This document shows positions 1-8,868 of a DNA stretch of 64,000 nt, one piece after another; the stretch's first letter is position 1; the number at the start of each line of letters is the position of its first letter. A program made the translations under genes and the position numbers. The DNA is from Vibrio sp. ES.051. GTDB lineage: Bacteria; Pseudomonadota; Gammaproteobacteria; Enterobacterales; Vibrionaceae. The notes under the pieces were generated by a model, which saw only the letters and a list, made by a program, of their open reading frames with translations, was not told where the DNA came from and did no database searches. Location: NCBI RefSeq assembly GCF_002563795.1, contig NZ_PDJL01000003.1:434001-498000 (forward strand), read 5' to 3'.

Positions 1-272
1 AGTTTCTAAGCGCTCATGGTTTGGAGGGTAGCATGAGCCGTCGAGGCAACTGCCATGATAACGCAGTAGCAGAGAGTTTCTTTCAACTGCTGAAACGAGA
101 ACGAATTAAGCGAAAAATCTATGCGACTAGAGACGACGCAAAGATGGATGTGTTTAATTATATAGAGATGTTTTACAACCCGAAACGACAACATAGTTCC
201 AATGATGGGCTATCACCGTTAGAGTATGAACGTCAGTATTTTAATGAGGCTAAAAGTCGTCTACTGAAGTAG
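1..272 (+). CDS. IS3 transposase OrfB, C-terminal part (partial at window edge)
   Basis: This is the C-terminal part of an IS3-family DDE transposase (OrfB). The segment SRRGNCHDNAVAESFFQLLK contains the last catalytic glutamate of the DDE triad, and the protein stops a few bases before the terminal inverted repeat. The first two acidic residues lie upstream of the window. It appears identical to the end of the OrfB at 32687-33526, so it is probably part of an intact transposase. An in-frame ATG at 33 is internal and not a real start. Confidence 0.9.
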   Translation, partial: FLSAHGLEGSMSRRGNCHDNAVAESFFQLLKRERIKRKIYATRDDAKMDVFNYIEMFYNPKRQHSSNDGLSPLEYERQYFNEAKSRLLK

Positions 273-282
273 TGGCGATTCA
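1..282 (+). mobile_element. IS3-family element, right-hand end (copy 1)
   Basis: These 282 bases read the same as 33255-33536, the right end of the complete IS3-family copy at 32307-33536. The element ends at the inverted repeat AGTGGCGATTCA at 271-282, and its left part lies outside the window. It is inserted in the AlbA_2-type gene that follows, whose coding sequence breaks exactly at 282/283. Both copies point the same way, so they form direct repeats about 32 kb apart. Confidence 0.93.
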
Positions 283-1189
283 AATCTCTGTGTAAGACAG
301 TGTTGACGAGGATCTCCCATATTGTTTCTTTAGGGTATTTTGTCTCCACTAATCCTTCAATTTTCCATACTTTATTTTTAGTTAAAAACTCGCTAATCAC
401 ATCATATGCATCATTGATCTGTTGGTATAACGCTCCTTCAATAGAAGCATTGTCGTCCGTAAGGGCATCTCTATCTATATCGTCATCCGCAGTATCGTAG
501 CGTACGACTTTAATAGCACATTGTTTAGGAAGGGCAACTGATGGGTTTTCATGGAATAACAGTATTGAAGCCACAGTAGGAACCCATTCAGGCGTGATTA
601 GTTTTTCTTTAGAGAGAAAACTGATAGGTTCCGGAGCTCGTAGTGGTAGATCAGATAAAAATCTTTGAAGCTCATTACTTTCATCTAGTTCTTCTATTCT
701 ACATTCATGTATGAGGGAGTCTTCTTCTGATTTGATCCCCTTTGCATGTGTTAACTCAAGAATTTTAACAGGGGCAGTTACTGGTTGAGATTGAGCTCCG
801 ACTCTAACATATATCTTCTTATCAGCAGTTTCATGAACAGCTAAACCTTTATTTATCTTTAAACGTAATACATAGTTTCTAGATTCATTGACTCGCGTTA
901 AAAAATCAAATCTAAAGTCTACAGAAGGAATAAGCTCGCTGAGAGCTTGTATTAAAGAATTGAATTCTTCCGTCGTTTCTCTACCTTGCCATCGCTTTTC
1001 AGGTGTTGGTTCATGCTTTTCATCGGCAATACCAATAACAACCTCTCCACCATCGGCGTTAGCAAATGCAACTGCTATTTTTTGGAGTTTGTTTCCTTTC
1101 AAACCAAATGCCTTGCGGTCAAAGAAATGATCTTCATCTTTCGTACAATAATAAAGTGCTTCATCCCCTTGTAGTTCTACGATTTTCAA
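233..1189 (-). pseudogene. AlbA_2 (Schlafen AAA_4-like) domain protein, truncated by IS3
   Basis: The N-terminal half resembles the AlbA_2 / divergent AAA_4 (Schlafen-like) family of putative nucleic-acid-binding regulators. The visible cues are the segment KIAVAFANADGGEVVIGIAD near residues 38-57 and the later ILVNTVLHRD motif near residue 300, which in relatives is followed by further conserved sequence. Here the host reading frame ends at 283. The last 16 residues are encoded by the IS3 end, so the C-terminal third to half is missing. The start is a TTG at 1189 preceded by purine-rich sequence. Family members often sit in defence or mobile islands. The call rests on domain pattern; function of the truncated product is doubtful. 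Confidence 0.75.
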
Positions 1190-2201
1190 TTCCTTTGCCC
1201 CTTTAACTATAAAAACAAAAAGTAAACTGAATCCTATTGTTCAGCATATTTATCAGTCAATAGTTTCATACTTAAAGTGTTAAATGGCACATGTGGAGGT
1301 AGGAACAATCTTAAAATCAAACACATATATTAACGTTATGATCTTGATAATCATGCTTAAAATTACCAAAATTTCCACCCTATCAATCACCCCCTTATTT
1401 ATTGAACTAGAAAGAAGACTATTATCGATAAAGAATGGTAAAAATCACTGTAATTCAATAAGATAAATTTATATCGAGACTTATTGCGTTTAGAGGTTTC
1501 TTCCTATCTTTCCGCCCAAGGTTAACCCCATAATCTTGTCGGCTCCGCTGTGCTCATTGCCCCATCAACTCGTCGTCGACACCAGAGAATTCTTACGAAT
1601 TATCAATTTATGTGATTTCGCTGGTAGATTTTGGAGTGATTCGGGGGAGGGCTACTATTTTGATTCCAGGGCTGAAGCTTTGCTCATTATCGATTGGTTC
1701 CAAGTTTAAATCTGGGGGGAGTCACCAAATTGAGTCACTAAGTATGAATAATGAACAAACTGAACCTTTCGACTTCACTTGTCTTACTTCGGTAATGCAA
1801 ATAGTCAGAGTGCTCTATGCTTCGTAGCTCGGAAATTTCCATCTTCAAGCTAGCTAATGTGGCGAACTCAGATTTGCCTCAAATCAGTTATCATCTGTTA
1901 ATAAGTGCTAGCTGAATACTTCAATTCGGCTTACTTTTCGTATTGCAGTTATTGGGCTGTGCTCTATAGCCTCGAAAGTTATACAGATAAAAGTATTGAG
2001 TAAGGGCGGTCTATACTAGAAAGTCAACTCTAGCTGCCTGCGGATGGATAAGCAAAAAGTCCATTACCCGTATAGCGAACGACTCTTTATTGGTCGTTTT
2101 GTGAAGAAAATCCTTAATGACGTCATTAGCCATTTGAATCATTGTGAAAAAAAGTCCAGCTCGATTACAATAACCGCAAATAATAAACGTCAGAATGCAC
2201 A
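1190..2201. other. Intergenic region, about 1 kb, no recognised gene
   Basis: This AT-rich stretch separates the truncated AlbA_2 gene from the NdpA-like operon. Short open frames exist on both strands, but none has a convincing ribosome binding site or a family resemblance. No tRNA, IS end or strong terminator was seen. It presumably carries the promoters of the two divergent transcription units. It could also contain the remains of a lost gene. Confidence 0.5.
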
Positions 2202-3275
2202 ATGGAATCAGAACTATTAAATCTTGTTATTACGTCTATTAAACGTGGTAATGATAATCAAGCAGTAGCCAATACTAGAGCACATGAGAACGATGTTTCG
2301 ATGTTGTCAGGTGCGATAAAGGAAAAGCTAACCTCAATTTTTCAAACTACAGGTCTTCGTTTGGGTCGCTTTAACACAGAGCCGCGTCGCCCGAATTTTG
2401 CGAGTACGCTCGATGAGTACTTTAGCGCTGAGGGTTATAGTTTTTCTAACTTTCAGAGATTTGCTTCAACTTTGGGAGCAGATTTAGCCGCAGAGTTGAA
2501 CAGAGGCCAAGCTCAAAATGCAAAAGACGGCTTTCTTCTTACTTACTATTACTCGATGACTCAGCTTGATGATGACACCGAAGAAGAGTTCACTGATTAT
2601 TTCTTGGGAGTAATCTTCTTACATCGATTAGATGGTGTGGATATTGATCCTGTTCGCCTTGACTTAGAGGATATTGAGCAAATTAACCTTGATTCACTAA
2701 ATCTAGGTGCTCGTATTGACATAGAGCAGTACTTGAATGAGCAATTGGATACAGCTCTCAAACCGATCGCGTTTAAAATTGGTCGAGGTTCTGACGTAAG
2801 AGTTTATTTCCAAGAATTTGTTGGTTGTAGTGAACCTAGTAACTCTAAGTTAGATAGTCAGAATTTACTCGAAGCAATTGAAATGGCGTGTAGTCGTTTG
2901 GGGTACGATGAGGATCAGAAACGAACTGCATCTGAGTATGCAGAGAACTATAGCTTGATGATACTGAGTGGTGGACAGAATTCGATGAGCTTGGAACACT
3001 TCGCACAACATGTATTTCAGGAAGAAGGTGAGGCTGAGCAGTTTATCGCAATTGCAAATGAGAGTTTTAACTTAGGTGAGACTGTTGGTTTAGATAAAGC
3101 CGAAGTCAAAAAATTTGGTACAATTACGATAAGAAATGAAGCTTTTAACATCAAATTCAGTAAAGCATCTCTTAGCCGTAATGATAACTCTGTAGTTTGG
3201 GATGAAGGCGCTAGCTGTCTGAAACTGTATGGTTTAAGCGATGAAGATATACGGCGCTTAAACTTAAACACTTGA
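2202..3275 (+). CDS. NdpA/YejK-family nucleoid-associated protein
   Basis: The 357-residue product aligns by eye with the 37-kDa nucleoid-associated protein family (NdpA, YejK). The central block has the order seen in that family: a LDLEDI...LGARIDIEQYL stretch, then KIGRGSDVRVYFQEFVG followed by a QNLLEAIE helix. The C-terminal end (NNSVVWDEGASCLKLYGL) matches the VFWDP...LTIKG ending of YejK. It is divergent and slightly longer than the housekeeping protein. It lies 15 bases upstream of a membrane-protein gene on the same strand, so the two are probably one operon. Being in an island beside an AlbA_2 gene, it may belong to an accessory defence-type locus rather than ordinary nucleoid structure. 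That role is inference. Confidence 0.8.
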   Translation: MESELLNLVITSIKRGNDNQAVANTRAHENDVSMLSGAIKEKLTSIFQTTGLRLGRFNTEPRRPNFASTLDEYFSAEGYSFSNFQRFASTLGADLAAELNRGQAQNAKDGFLLTYYYSMTQLDDDTEEEFTDYFLGVIFLHRLDGVDIDPVRLDLEDIEQINLDSLNLGARIDIEQYLNEQLDTALKPIAFKIGRGSDVRVYFQEFVGCSEPSNSKLDSQNLLEAIEMACSRLGYDEDQKRTASEYAENYSLMILSGGQNSMSLEHFAQHVFQEEGEAEQFIAIANESFNLGETVGLDKAEVKKFGTITIRNEAFNIKFSKASLSRNDNSVVWDEGASCLKLYGLSDEDIRRLNLNT

Positions 3276-3290
3276 TGTGGATAATACCTT

Positions 3291-4508
3291 TTGAACTTTT
3301 ATGAGCTTCGTGATTTATTGGTTGAACTTGACCCGACTTGGACTGAGTCTGGGGATTTGGTCGCGTCTTTCGAACTTGACGAGAGTACTCATAGCCTGCT
3401 CTCGGAACAGTACGACATCACAATCGATAAGTTAAAAATACAAGGTGGTCGACGCTCAAATATGGCACGAGAACCATCTTCAATCACTCCAGCGATGTAT
3501 GGAAAGGTTGTCGAATGTTACTTCAAGACTAAAAACAATGCGCTTGGAGGAGTCTACCAAACTATAGAGGAACTCGCGAAAGATCATCCAGTATCACCAC
3601 CTGATAAATTCATTCTTTTCAAGAACAGTGGTGAGCATAGCTACTATGATTGTGAAGACAAAAACCTTGCCTTAGAGGGGAAGGTTAAGCACTACATTGA
3701 AATCTCTCTGTTGTGGTCACGTTTGCAGGAAAATGCAGAAGATCATTCAGATACGTCTCTAACATTTCTATACCGTAAAAAACTGAAGTTGCGTGCAAAG
3801 TATGATGTAAGTTTGCTTAGGCAAGAATACGGCTCACTTAATCGATTTCAACGGATTCTTGATGTGCTAGCAGAGGATGCTCATAAAGATGCGAAACCAC
3901 ATATTCTTCAAAATACATTAGTTCATGTTTTATATCATGTGGCTGAAGAAGAGCGGTTCGGCTATCTTTTGAAGCATTTCGAGCAGTTTACAACTAAGTT
4001 CGATGATGGATATCATGCATATGTAGTTGGATTTTCTTTTGATGACCTTAGAAAAGAGTATGAAGAGCGCTACCGTGAATACATGGTGAAGATCAGTGAC
4101 CTAATTTCTTCGTCACTTACAAAGGCTCTTATGATACCGGGAGTTCTGTATCTGACAGCAACAAGAACTCAAGCGATCCAGACATCAAAAGGCCTATCTG
4201 CTGGATTGGAGGCGTTGATTGTAAACATGGGAATAGGAATAGCAGCTATAACTGTGTTTATGATTTATTGGTGTATCTTGTGCAATGAGAGGAAATCATT
4301 GGCATCAATCGAAGATGAGTTTGAGAGCTTGATGGGCCGCCTTGAAGAAAAATCTCCACATGCAGTCCCCCAAATAGCAAAGTTTAAAAGCCATATTACG
4401 GAGCGATTGCGAAATGGTAGAACTTATATTTGGATTCTTATTCGTTGTAACTTGATCGCATTGTTATTTGCTTGTGCTTGGATTGGAGTAAGGACCCTAC
4501 CTATTTAA
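3291..4508 (+). CDS. Membrane protein of unknown function, partner of the NdpA-like gene
   Basis: I do not recognise the family of this 405-residue protein. The first roughly 270 residues are soluble and mixed, rich in charged residues. Hydrophobic segments follow near residues 280-300, 309-331 and 380-400, separated by a charged cytoplasmic stretch that may form a coiled coil (SLASIEDEFESLMGRLEE). The likely start is a TTG 15 bases after the NdpA stop, with only a weak ribosome binding site, which suggests translational coupling. A soluble sensor-like domain plus C-terminal membrane helices is an architecture common among anti-phage effectors. No catalytic motif is visible, so the idea is only a suggestion. 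Confidence 0.7.
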   Translation: MNFYELRDLLVELDPTWTESGDLVASFELDESTHSLLSEQYDITIDKLKIQGGRRSNMAREPSSITPAMYGKVVECYFKTKNNALGGVYQTIEELAKDHPVSPPDKFILFKNSGEHSYYDCEDKNLALEGKVKHYIEISLLWSRLQENAEDHSDTSLTFLYRKKLKLRAKYDVSLLRQEYGSLNRFQRILDVLAEDAHKDAKPHILQNTLVHVLYHVAEEERFGYLLKHFEQFTTKFDDGYHAYVVGFSFDDLRKEYEERYREYMVKISDLISSSLTKALMIPGVLYLTATRTQAIQTSKGLSAGLEALIVNMGIGIAAITVFMIYWCILCNERKSLASIEDEFESLMGRLEEKSPHAVPQIAKFKSHITERLRNGRTYIWILIRCNLIALLFACAWIGVRTLPI

Positions 4509-4887
4509 AGCTTCGCTTCCAGTTGACATCTGGGTGTGTAGTGACTTGGGAAGTTGGGCCTGTTACATGTTGGCTAGTAGCATGGTTTGTAATACAAGAA
4601 GTAACCTGAAAAGACAGAGTGTATCCGCCCCATGAACCCACGGGGCGACTTGTCAGTGTTTGAAGTTCCAAGGCAGGAGTGCGTCGATATCAGGCTCAGC
4701 TTTCGCCAGCTCTTTCATGCACTTGACCATGTAGTCGTAGAGGATAAGACCGTTGGCTTTCGCGGTCTCGATGATGCTGTAAAGCATCGCGCTCGCATCA
4801 GCACCGTTTGGTGTGTTAGAGAACAGCCAGATGGTATGACCTTATATACTAAGACTCACCTATGGTGCGTTTTTGGAGGTCTTCAGT

Positions 4888-6006
4888 ATGAAATCCGTCA
4901 ACTATTCTGCATATATTGGGCTTGATGTTCACAAGGACACAATTGCCGTAGCTATAGCTAGCCCAGAGCGGCAAGGTGAAGTTCGCTTTTATGGGAATAT
5001 CTCTTCATCAAAAGATTCTGTTATTCGACTGATGAAAAAGCTCATTAAGCTCCACAATACGATTCTAGTTTGCTATGAAGCGGGGCCAACAGGTTATGGT
5101 CTATATCGGTTATTGCTAAGCATGAACATAGATTGTACCGTCGTGGCCCCATCTAGAATACCTAAGATTTCGACCAACAAAATAAAGAATGATCATCGGG
5201 ATGCCGTCGCCCTGGCAAGACTATTGAGAGCGGGTGAGCTGGTTGATGTCTGGGTTCCCGATATTACCCATGAAGCAATGCGGGATCTTGTCAGAGCGAG
5301 AAGCTGTGCAAAGAAAGACACCAAAGTTGCTAAGCAAAGAATTCAAAGTATTCTGCTGAGAACGGGGAAAAGGTACGAGAAGAAAATGTGGACTGTTCGA
5401 CACCGAGTATGGCTTGCAAACCAATCTTTCCCCCTCGCTTCTCAGCAAATCGCTTACGAACATTATCGCCAAAGCTTAGAGCAAATAGAAAACAGAATTG
5501 AACAACTAGACCAAGAAATCGATAGGCTGCTCCCCAATTGGTCGTTATACAACCTCGTCAATCAACTACAAGCTTTGAAAGGTGTAGGACGTACCATTGC
5601 AATATCGGTGGTTGCTGAGCTGGGTGACTTTTCCCGATTTAACAATCCGAAGCAAATAATGGCGTTCCTTGGACTGATACCTGGTGAATACTCGAGTGGT
5701 AACGTAACCCGTAAAAAAGGGATTACCAAAGCTGGAAATGTCGAGTTAAGACGACTTCTGTATGAGGCAGCATGGGCATATCGAAACAATGCTAAGGTTG
5801 GCAACTGGCTAGTCACCTATCGCCCTGATAGTGTTTGCCAAGAAGCTAAAGACATCTCTTGGAAAGCTCAACAGCGTTTATGTTTTCGTTACCGAAGCTT
5901 AGTGGCAAAGGGGAAGAAGTCACAAATTGCCATCACCGCTGTCGCGAGAGAATTACTTGGATTTATGTGGGATATTGCTGTGACCACTCAGAATCAGAGA
6001 GTTTAA
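4888..6006 (+). CDS. IS110/IS1111-family transposase (DEDD recombinase)
   Basis: The protein is an RNA-guided DEDD recombinase of the IS110 family. The N-terminal RuvC-like domain shows the first aspartate in IGLDVHKD, a glutamate in CYEAGPTGYGLY and the aspartates of KNDHRDAVALARLLRAG. The C-terminal Transposase_20 domain shows LKGVGRTIAISVVAELGD and FLGLIPGEYSSG with the serine that is the nucleophile in this family. The ATG at 4888 is preceded by GGAGG at a good distance. An upstream TTG at 4873 is in frame but less likely. The gene is full length and seems intact. Confidence 0.93.
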   Translation: MKSVNYSAYIGLDVHKDTIAVAIASPERQGEVRFYGNISSSKDSVIRLMKKLIKLHNTILVCYEAGPTGYGLYRLLLSMNIDCTVVAPSRIPKISTNKIKNDHRDAVALARLLRAGELVDVWVPDITHEAMRDLVRARSCAKKDTKVAKQRIQSILLRTGKRYEKKMWTVRHRVWLANQSFPLASQQIAYEHYRQSLEQIENRIEQLDQEIDRLLPNWSLYNLVNQLQALKGVGRTIAISVVAELGDFSRFNNPKQIMAFLGLIPGEYSSGNVTRKKGITKAGNVELRRLLYEAAWAYRNNAKVGNWLVTYRPDSVCQEAKDISWKAQQRLCFRYRSLVAKGKKSQIAITAVARELLGFMWDIAVTTQNQRV

Positions 6007-6263
6007 AATTTGTCTGAAAGTGAAGAAGCTCAAGGTGAGTAATCCTCGTCAAGAATTTAAGTCAACCACTTGGTTAGATACTAGCAGCCAGAAAGAGGTA
6101 AGCTCATTACGAAAACCATATTGGGGCTAAAGATCCCCGAATAAGAGTATGTATAACCCAAGCAATTGCCGATTCACTTTCAGGCAATACCTACTCTGAA
6201 AATATGCCTCGTCTCACAGAGGAGAGAGAGGTTTCGTCGAAAAACTTGAAAAAGGTCATAAGA
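6007..6263 (+). ncRNA. Predicted location of the bridge RNA of the IS1111-type element
   Basis: IS110-family recombinases use a bridge RNA from a non-coding end of the element to pair with target and donor DNA. In the IS1111 group it lies after the gene. This 257-base non-coding end is the only place large enough. I did not fold it, so this is a positional prediction from family knowledge. Confidence 0.4.
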
Positions 6264-7675
6264 GTTCTTCCTGCCAATGACCAGTGGTTTAATTACGCGT
6301 TCAGCGCGATTATTATCAATAGATAAGTGACCATCGTCGATATAACGAATAAGCTTTGACCACTGCCCAAGCGTATATTTTATCGCTTTCCCTAGTGGGC
6401 TAGAGCCAATCACCTTCTGGGTCGTCATCCATTGGTAAAGCTCATCCAGTATCGGCTTGGCAAGCGCTTGACGCTCTGCTTTTCGCTCTTGGGCAGGCGC
6501 ACCTTTTAAGCGTGATTCTATCCCGTAGAGTTTTTGGATTTTAGCCAGCGCCTTATCAGCCTTGCCTGATTTACCTTTCCCTTGAAGCTTCTTCGCATCC
6601 ATGAACTTGCGACGAGCATGCGCTAAGCACCCTACATTGGTGACGTGATGCAGACCATCATAAGCCGCGTAGCCATCGGTTTGTAGATAACCGTTGTAGT
6701 CACCTAAAAAGTCCACGGGACACGCCCTCGCGCGACTGTTTTGATAGTCGTACAAGGCAATATTTTTCACATTCGGCAGTGCCGATTCGGGTGAGTCAGC
6801 GCCTGAGCAGTAGAGCCACATATAACACTTCTTCTCTTCTTTGAGCACATTGAGCGGCGTTTCATCCGCCTGAACCACCACTTGTTGAAGCAGGTTCTCC
6901 TTCAAGGCCGCATACAGCGGGGCGAACTTCTCACTGACTTGGATAACCCACCTTGCCATGGTGGTGCGTGATAGCTCGATACCCGACTGGGTAAACAGCG
7001 ATTCTTGGCGATAAAGTGGCATCGCGTATTGGTATTTGCCAAGAATGATGTTGGTCAGCAAGCTTTCTGTGGCGAAGCTTTTAGGGATGAGACTCTGAGG
7101 GGATGGCTTCTGAACGATACGGCTGCTGTCACCTGTTTTCTCGCACTGGCGGCAAGCGTACTTAGGACGAACATATTCCAACACTTTGAGTACCGCTGGC
7201 GTGAACTCTAGCTTCTCGCTGCGGTCTTCACCGATTTTATGCAGGCTATGATTGCAGCAAACGCACTGCTTTTCATGGTCGTCTACATCAAGTTCGATAA
7301 CCTCACGAGGCAAGGTCTTAGGCAGAGGTTTACGTTTACCGCGCTTTTTCGTTGTGGTCGTGGTTGTCACCTCAACCTCGTCTTCTTTAACGGCTTCACA
7401 CTCCGCTTCGTTGAAGAGGTCACTTTGTGATTCATCGTAAGGCTTTAATGCCTCCGAGCGTTTCGCGAACTGACGGTCGAAGGCGAGTTTGAGTTGTTCA
7501 AGCAGCGATTGGCGCTCTTGTTTCCACTCATTTTTCTCCGACATCAGAGCAGCTACCATCGCTTGTAGCTCGGCAACATCTTGGCTTTCTGGGTTGATAT
7601 TTGGCGTCTTTTTCATAGCATTGATTATACTAAAATCGTGCCGTTAACGCTTGGAGAATAAGGCTTTATTCTCGA

Positions 7676-8029
7676 TTAACTCATTGTAAAATCGTTTATT
7701 TTGATGGGTTCGTGGCCGATAATTGTGAAGCCTGAAAGCAGTCTATCAAGCTCAAATTGAGTGAGGGTAAACACCTGATTTTTCTCTTTTGAAGGCCACT
7801 TATACTTGGCTTTTTCAAGGCGTTTATACCAGAGGGCAAAGCCTGTTTTATCCCAGTACAACACTTTAATCTTATCGCGCTGTTTATTGGTAAACAGGAA
7901 CAGCGCACCGCTGCCAAGAGGCAAGTCAGTATCATTTTCGATAATCGCTGCAAGGCCGTTGATGGACTTTCTAAAATCGACGCTTTCACGATAAAGGTAA
8001 ATGTCTGGAGCGCTGAGCATACCTTTCAT
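7676..8029 (-). CDS. tnpB: IS66 accessory protein TnpB
   Basis: The 117-residue product is the TnpB (orf2) protein of IS66 elements. The segments YLYRESVDFRKSINGLAAII and LFLFTNKQRDKIKVLYWDKT are the family signature. It is needed for transposition of IS66 elements, but its biochemical role is not established. Its start overlaps the end of tnpA by four bases. A frame-shifted, decayed relative lies at 29273-29618. Confidence 0.93.
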   Translation of the reverse strand: MKGMLSAPDIYLYRESVDFRKSINGLAAIIENDTDLPLGSGALFLFTNKQRDKIKVLYWDKTGFALWYKRLEKAKYKWPSKEKNQVFTLTQFELDRLLSGFTIIGHEPIKINDFTMS

Positions 8030-8343
8030 GACAACGCTCCAATGAGTTCAGCAAGATAGGTGGCTGGCGTGCCTTGAGGAATGCTCAGCTCCACATCATT
8101 GATGAGAAGTGTCATGTTCGCCGTAGCTATCTGGGCCTGATACTTGGTTGTCTTTTCAACGATTTCGGCTCTAACAAATCCGACAGATTCCGATTGGTTT
8201 GCTGTTTGGAGTTGACGCCGTTTGGCGAAGAACGTGGATAAACTCAGTCCATGCTCTTCACAAAAAGCGCGTTGGGTAACACTGCTACTTTCATATTGTT
8301 CAAACAGTGATTGCCATTCTAGGTTGGTGCGTCGTTTTGCCAT
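8026..8343 (-). CDS. tnpA: IS66 accessory protein TnpA (helix-turn-helix)
   Basis: TnpA (orf1) of IS66 elements is a small DNA-binding-like protein. The N-terminus (EWQSLFEQYESSSVTQRAFC) followed by a helix-turn-helix-like segment (EEHGLSLSTFFAKRRQL) is typical. It is the first gene of the tnpA-tnpB-tnpC operon, starting about 80 bases inside the element end. It overlaps tnpB by four bases, suggesting translational coupling. Confidence 0.9.
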   Translation of the reverse strand: MAKRRTNLEWQSLFEQYESSSVTQRAFCEEHGLSLSTFFAKRRQLQTANQSESVGFVRAEIVEKTTKYQAQIATANMTLLINDVELSIPQGTPATYLAELIGALS

Positions 8344-8431
8344 TTCAACTCTCCTTTGGGTTGGAGAGATGATCTTATTCTTCGTGCTGAAAGATTAGAA
8401 TGCGGTGTTCATGACACGCTTACGACAGAGT

Positions 8432-8868
8432 GCTTTATGGGTCGTAACTCACAATTGTCCAAAAGTGAGTTTCGAACTTTATTGTTACTTTTTTCTTTGA
8501 GTTGGCGTATTGGGTGAAATTGAGTTTTGATCTTTATTGTCACTTTTTTGCTATAGCGTCACGTAGTAATCAGCCCTGGGTAAAAGAAAAGTTTCAATCT
8601 TTGTTGTTCACCGACAGAAGCATGGTTGTGTAAAAATATTCAGCGGAAAGCACTCTGGTAAAGCTGATACAAACAAGGCAGCACTGGATGAGCCACTAAG
8701 CTACGTAACGATACTCAATATCGAGAAGTCAGGCGTTCTTAAATAACAAAAAGATTTAAAATTATGAGAGGAAGTAATAAGAAAGTTGGTATTTATAACA
8801 GTTTTTTTGTTATATTTCTTGAAAGCATTGGTATTACTAGAAAGTAACAATATTTAACTTAACCCAAT
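8432..8868. other. Intergenic relic region with three degenerate repeats
   Basis: No gene is recognised here. Three related stretches of about 25-30 bases follow one another in direct orientation, starting near 8467, 8522 and 8589. Each runs GAGTTT..ATCTTTATTGTCAC or a close variant, with the first two followed by a T-run. They may be remains of terminators, operators or element ends. The rest is AT-rich with many stops. Confidence 0.45.

Larger units (their letters stand above)
4830..6263 (+). mobile_element. IS110/IS1111-family element inserted in tnpC
   Basis: The boundaries follow from the flanking tnpC codons (asparagine AAC at 6264, tryptophan TGG at 4829). A single duplicated G leaves a one-base ambiguity at the left edge. 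Subterminal inverted repeats TATGACCTT lie at 4835-4843 and, inverted, at 6252-6260, a few bases inside the ends, as in the IS1111 group. Non-coding DNA is short before the gene (about 58 bases) and long after it (about 257 bases), also the IS1111 layout. Confidence 0.88.
4653..7616 (-). pseudogene. tnpC: IS66 transposase TnpC, interrupted by an IS1111-type element
   Basis: TnpC is the large transposase of IS66 elements. The N-terminal part (6264-7616) has a coiled-coil start, a zinc-ribbon region with paired cysteines (CVCCNHSL, YACRQCEK) and the DDE core (VVQADETPLNVL, YLQTDGYAAYDG, SIDNNRAERVIKPLVIGRKN). Downstream of GRKN the frame runs into foreign sequence. The missing C-terminus, beginning WLFSNTPNGADAS and ending PWNFKH, is at 4653-4829 on the same strand. 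Removing 4830-6263 rejoins the two in frame to give 509 residues. The gene is therefore broken by one insertion and nothing else. Confidence 0.93.
4621..8423 (-). mobile_element. IS66-family element with 8-bp target duplication, carrying a nested IS1111-type element
   Basis: The ends are imperfect inverted repeats starting GTATCCGCCCCATGAAC at 4621 and GTAAGCGTGTCATGAAC on the opposite strand at 8423. They are flanked by an exact 8-bp duplication GACAGAGT (4613-4620 and 8424-8431), the length typical of IS66. Order on the minus strand is tnpA, tnpB, tnpC. Without the inserted element it would be about 2.4 kb. The insertion site has no recognisable gene on either side. Confidence 0.93.

Noticed and set aside
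1612-1827. Open frame in the 1-kb gap before the NdpA-like gene
   Set aside because: No ribosome binding site, no family likeness, composition like random AT-rich DNA.
4632-4925. Plus-strand open frame over the left part of the IS66
   Set aside because: It is the reverse strand of the tnpC C-terminus and then runs into the IS1111 gene; the minus-strand reading gives the real protein.
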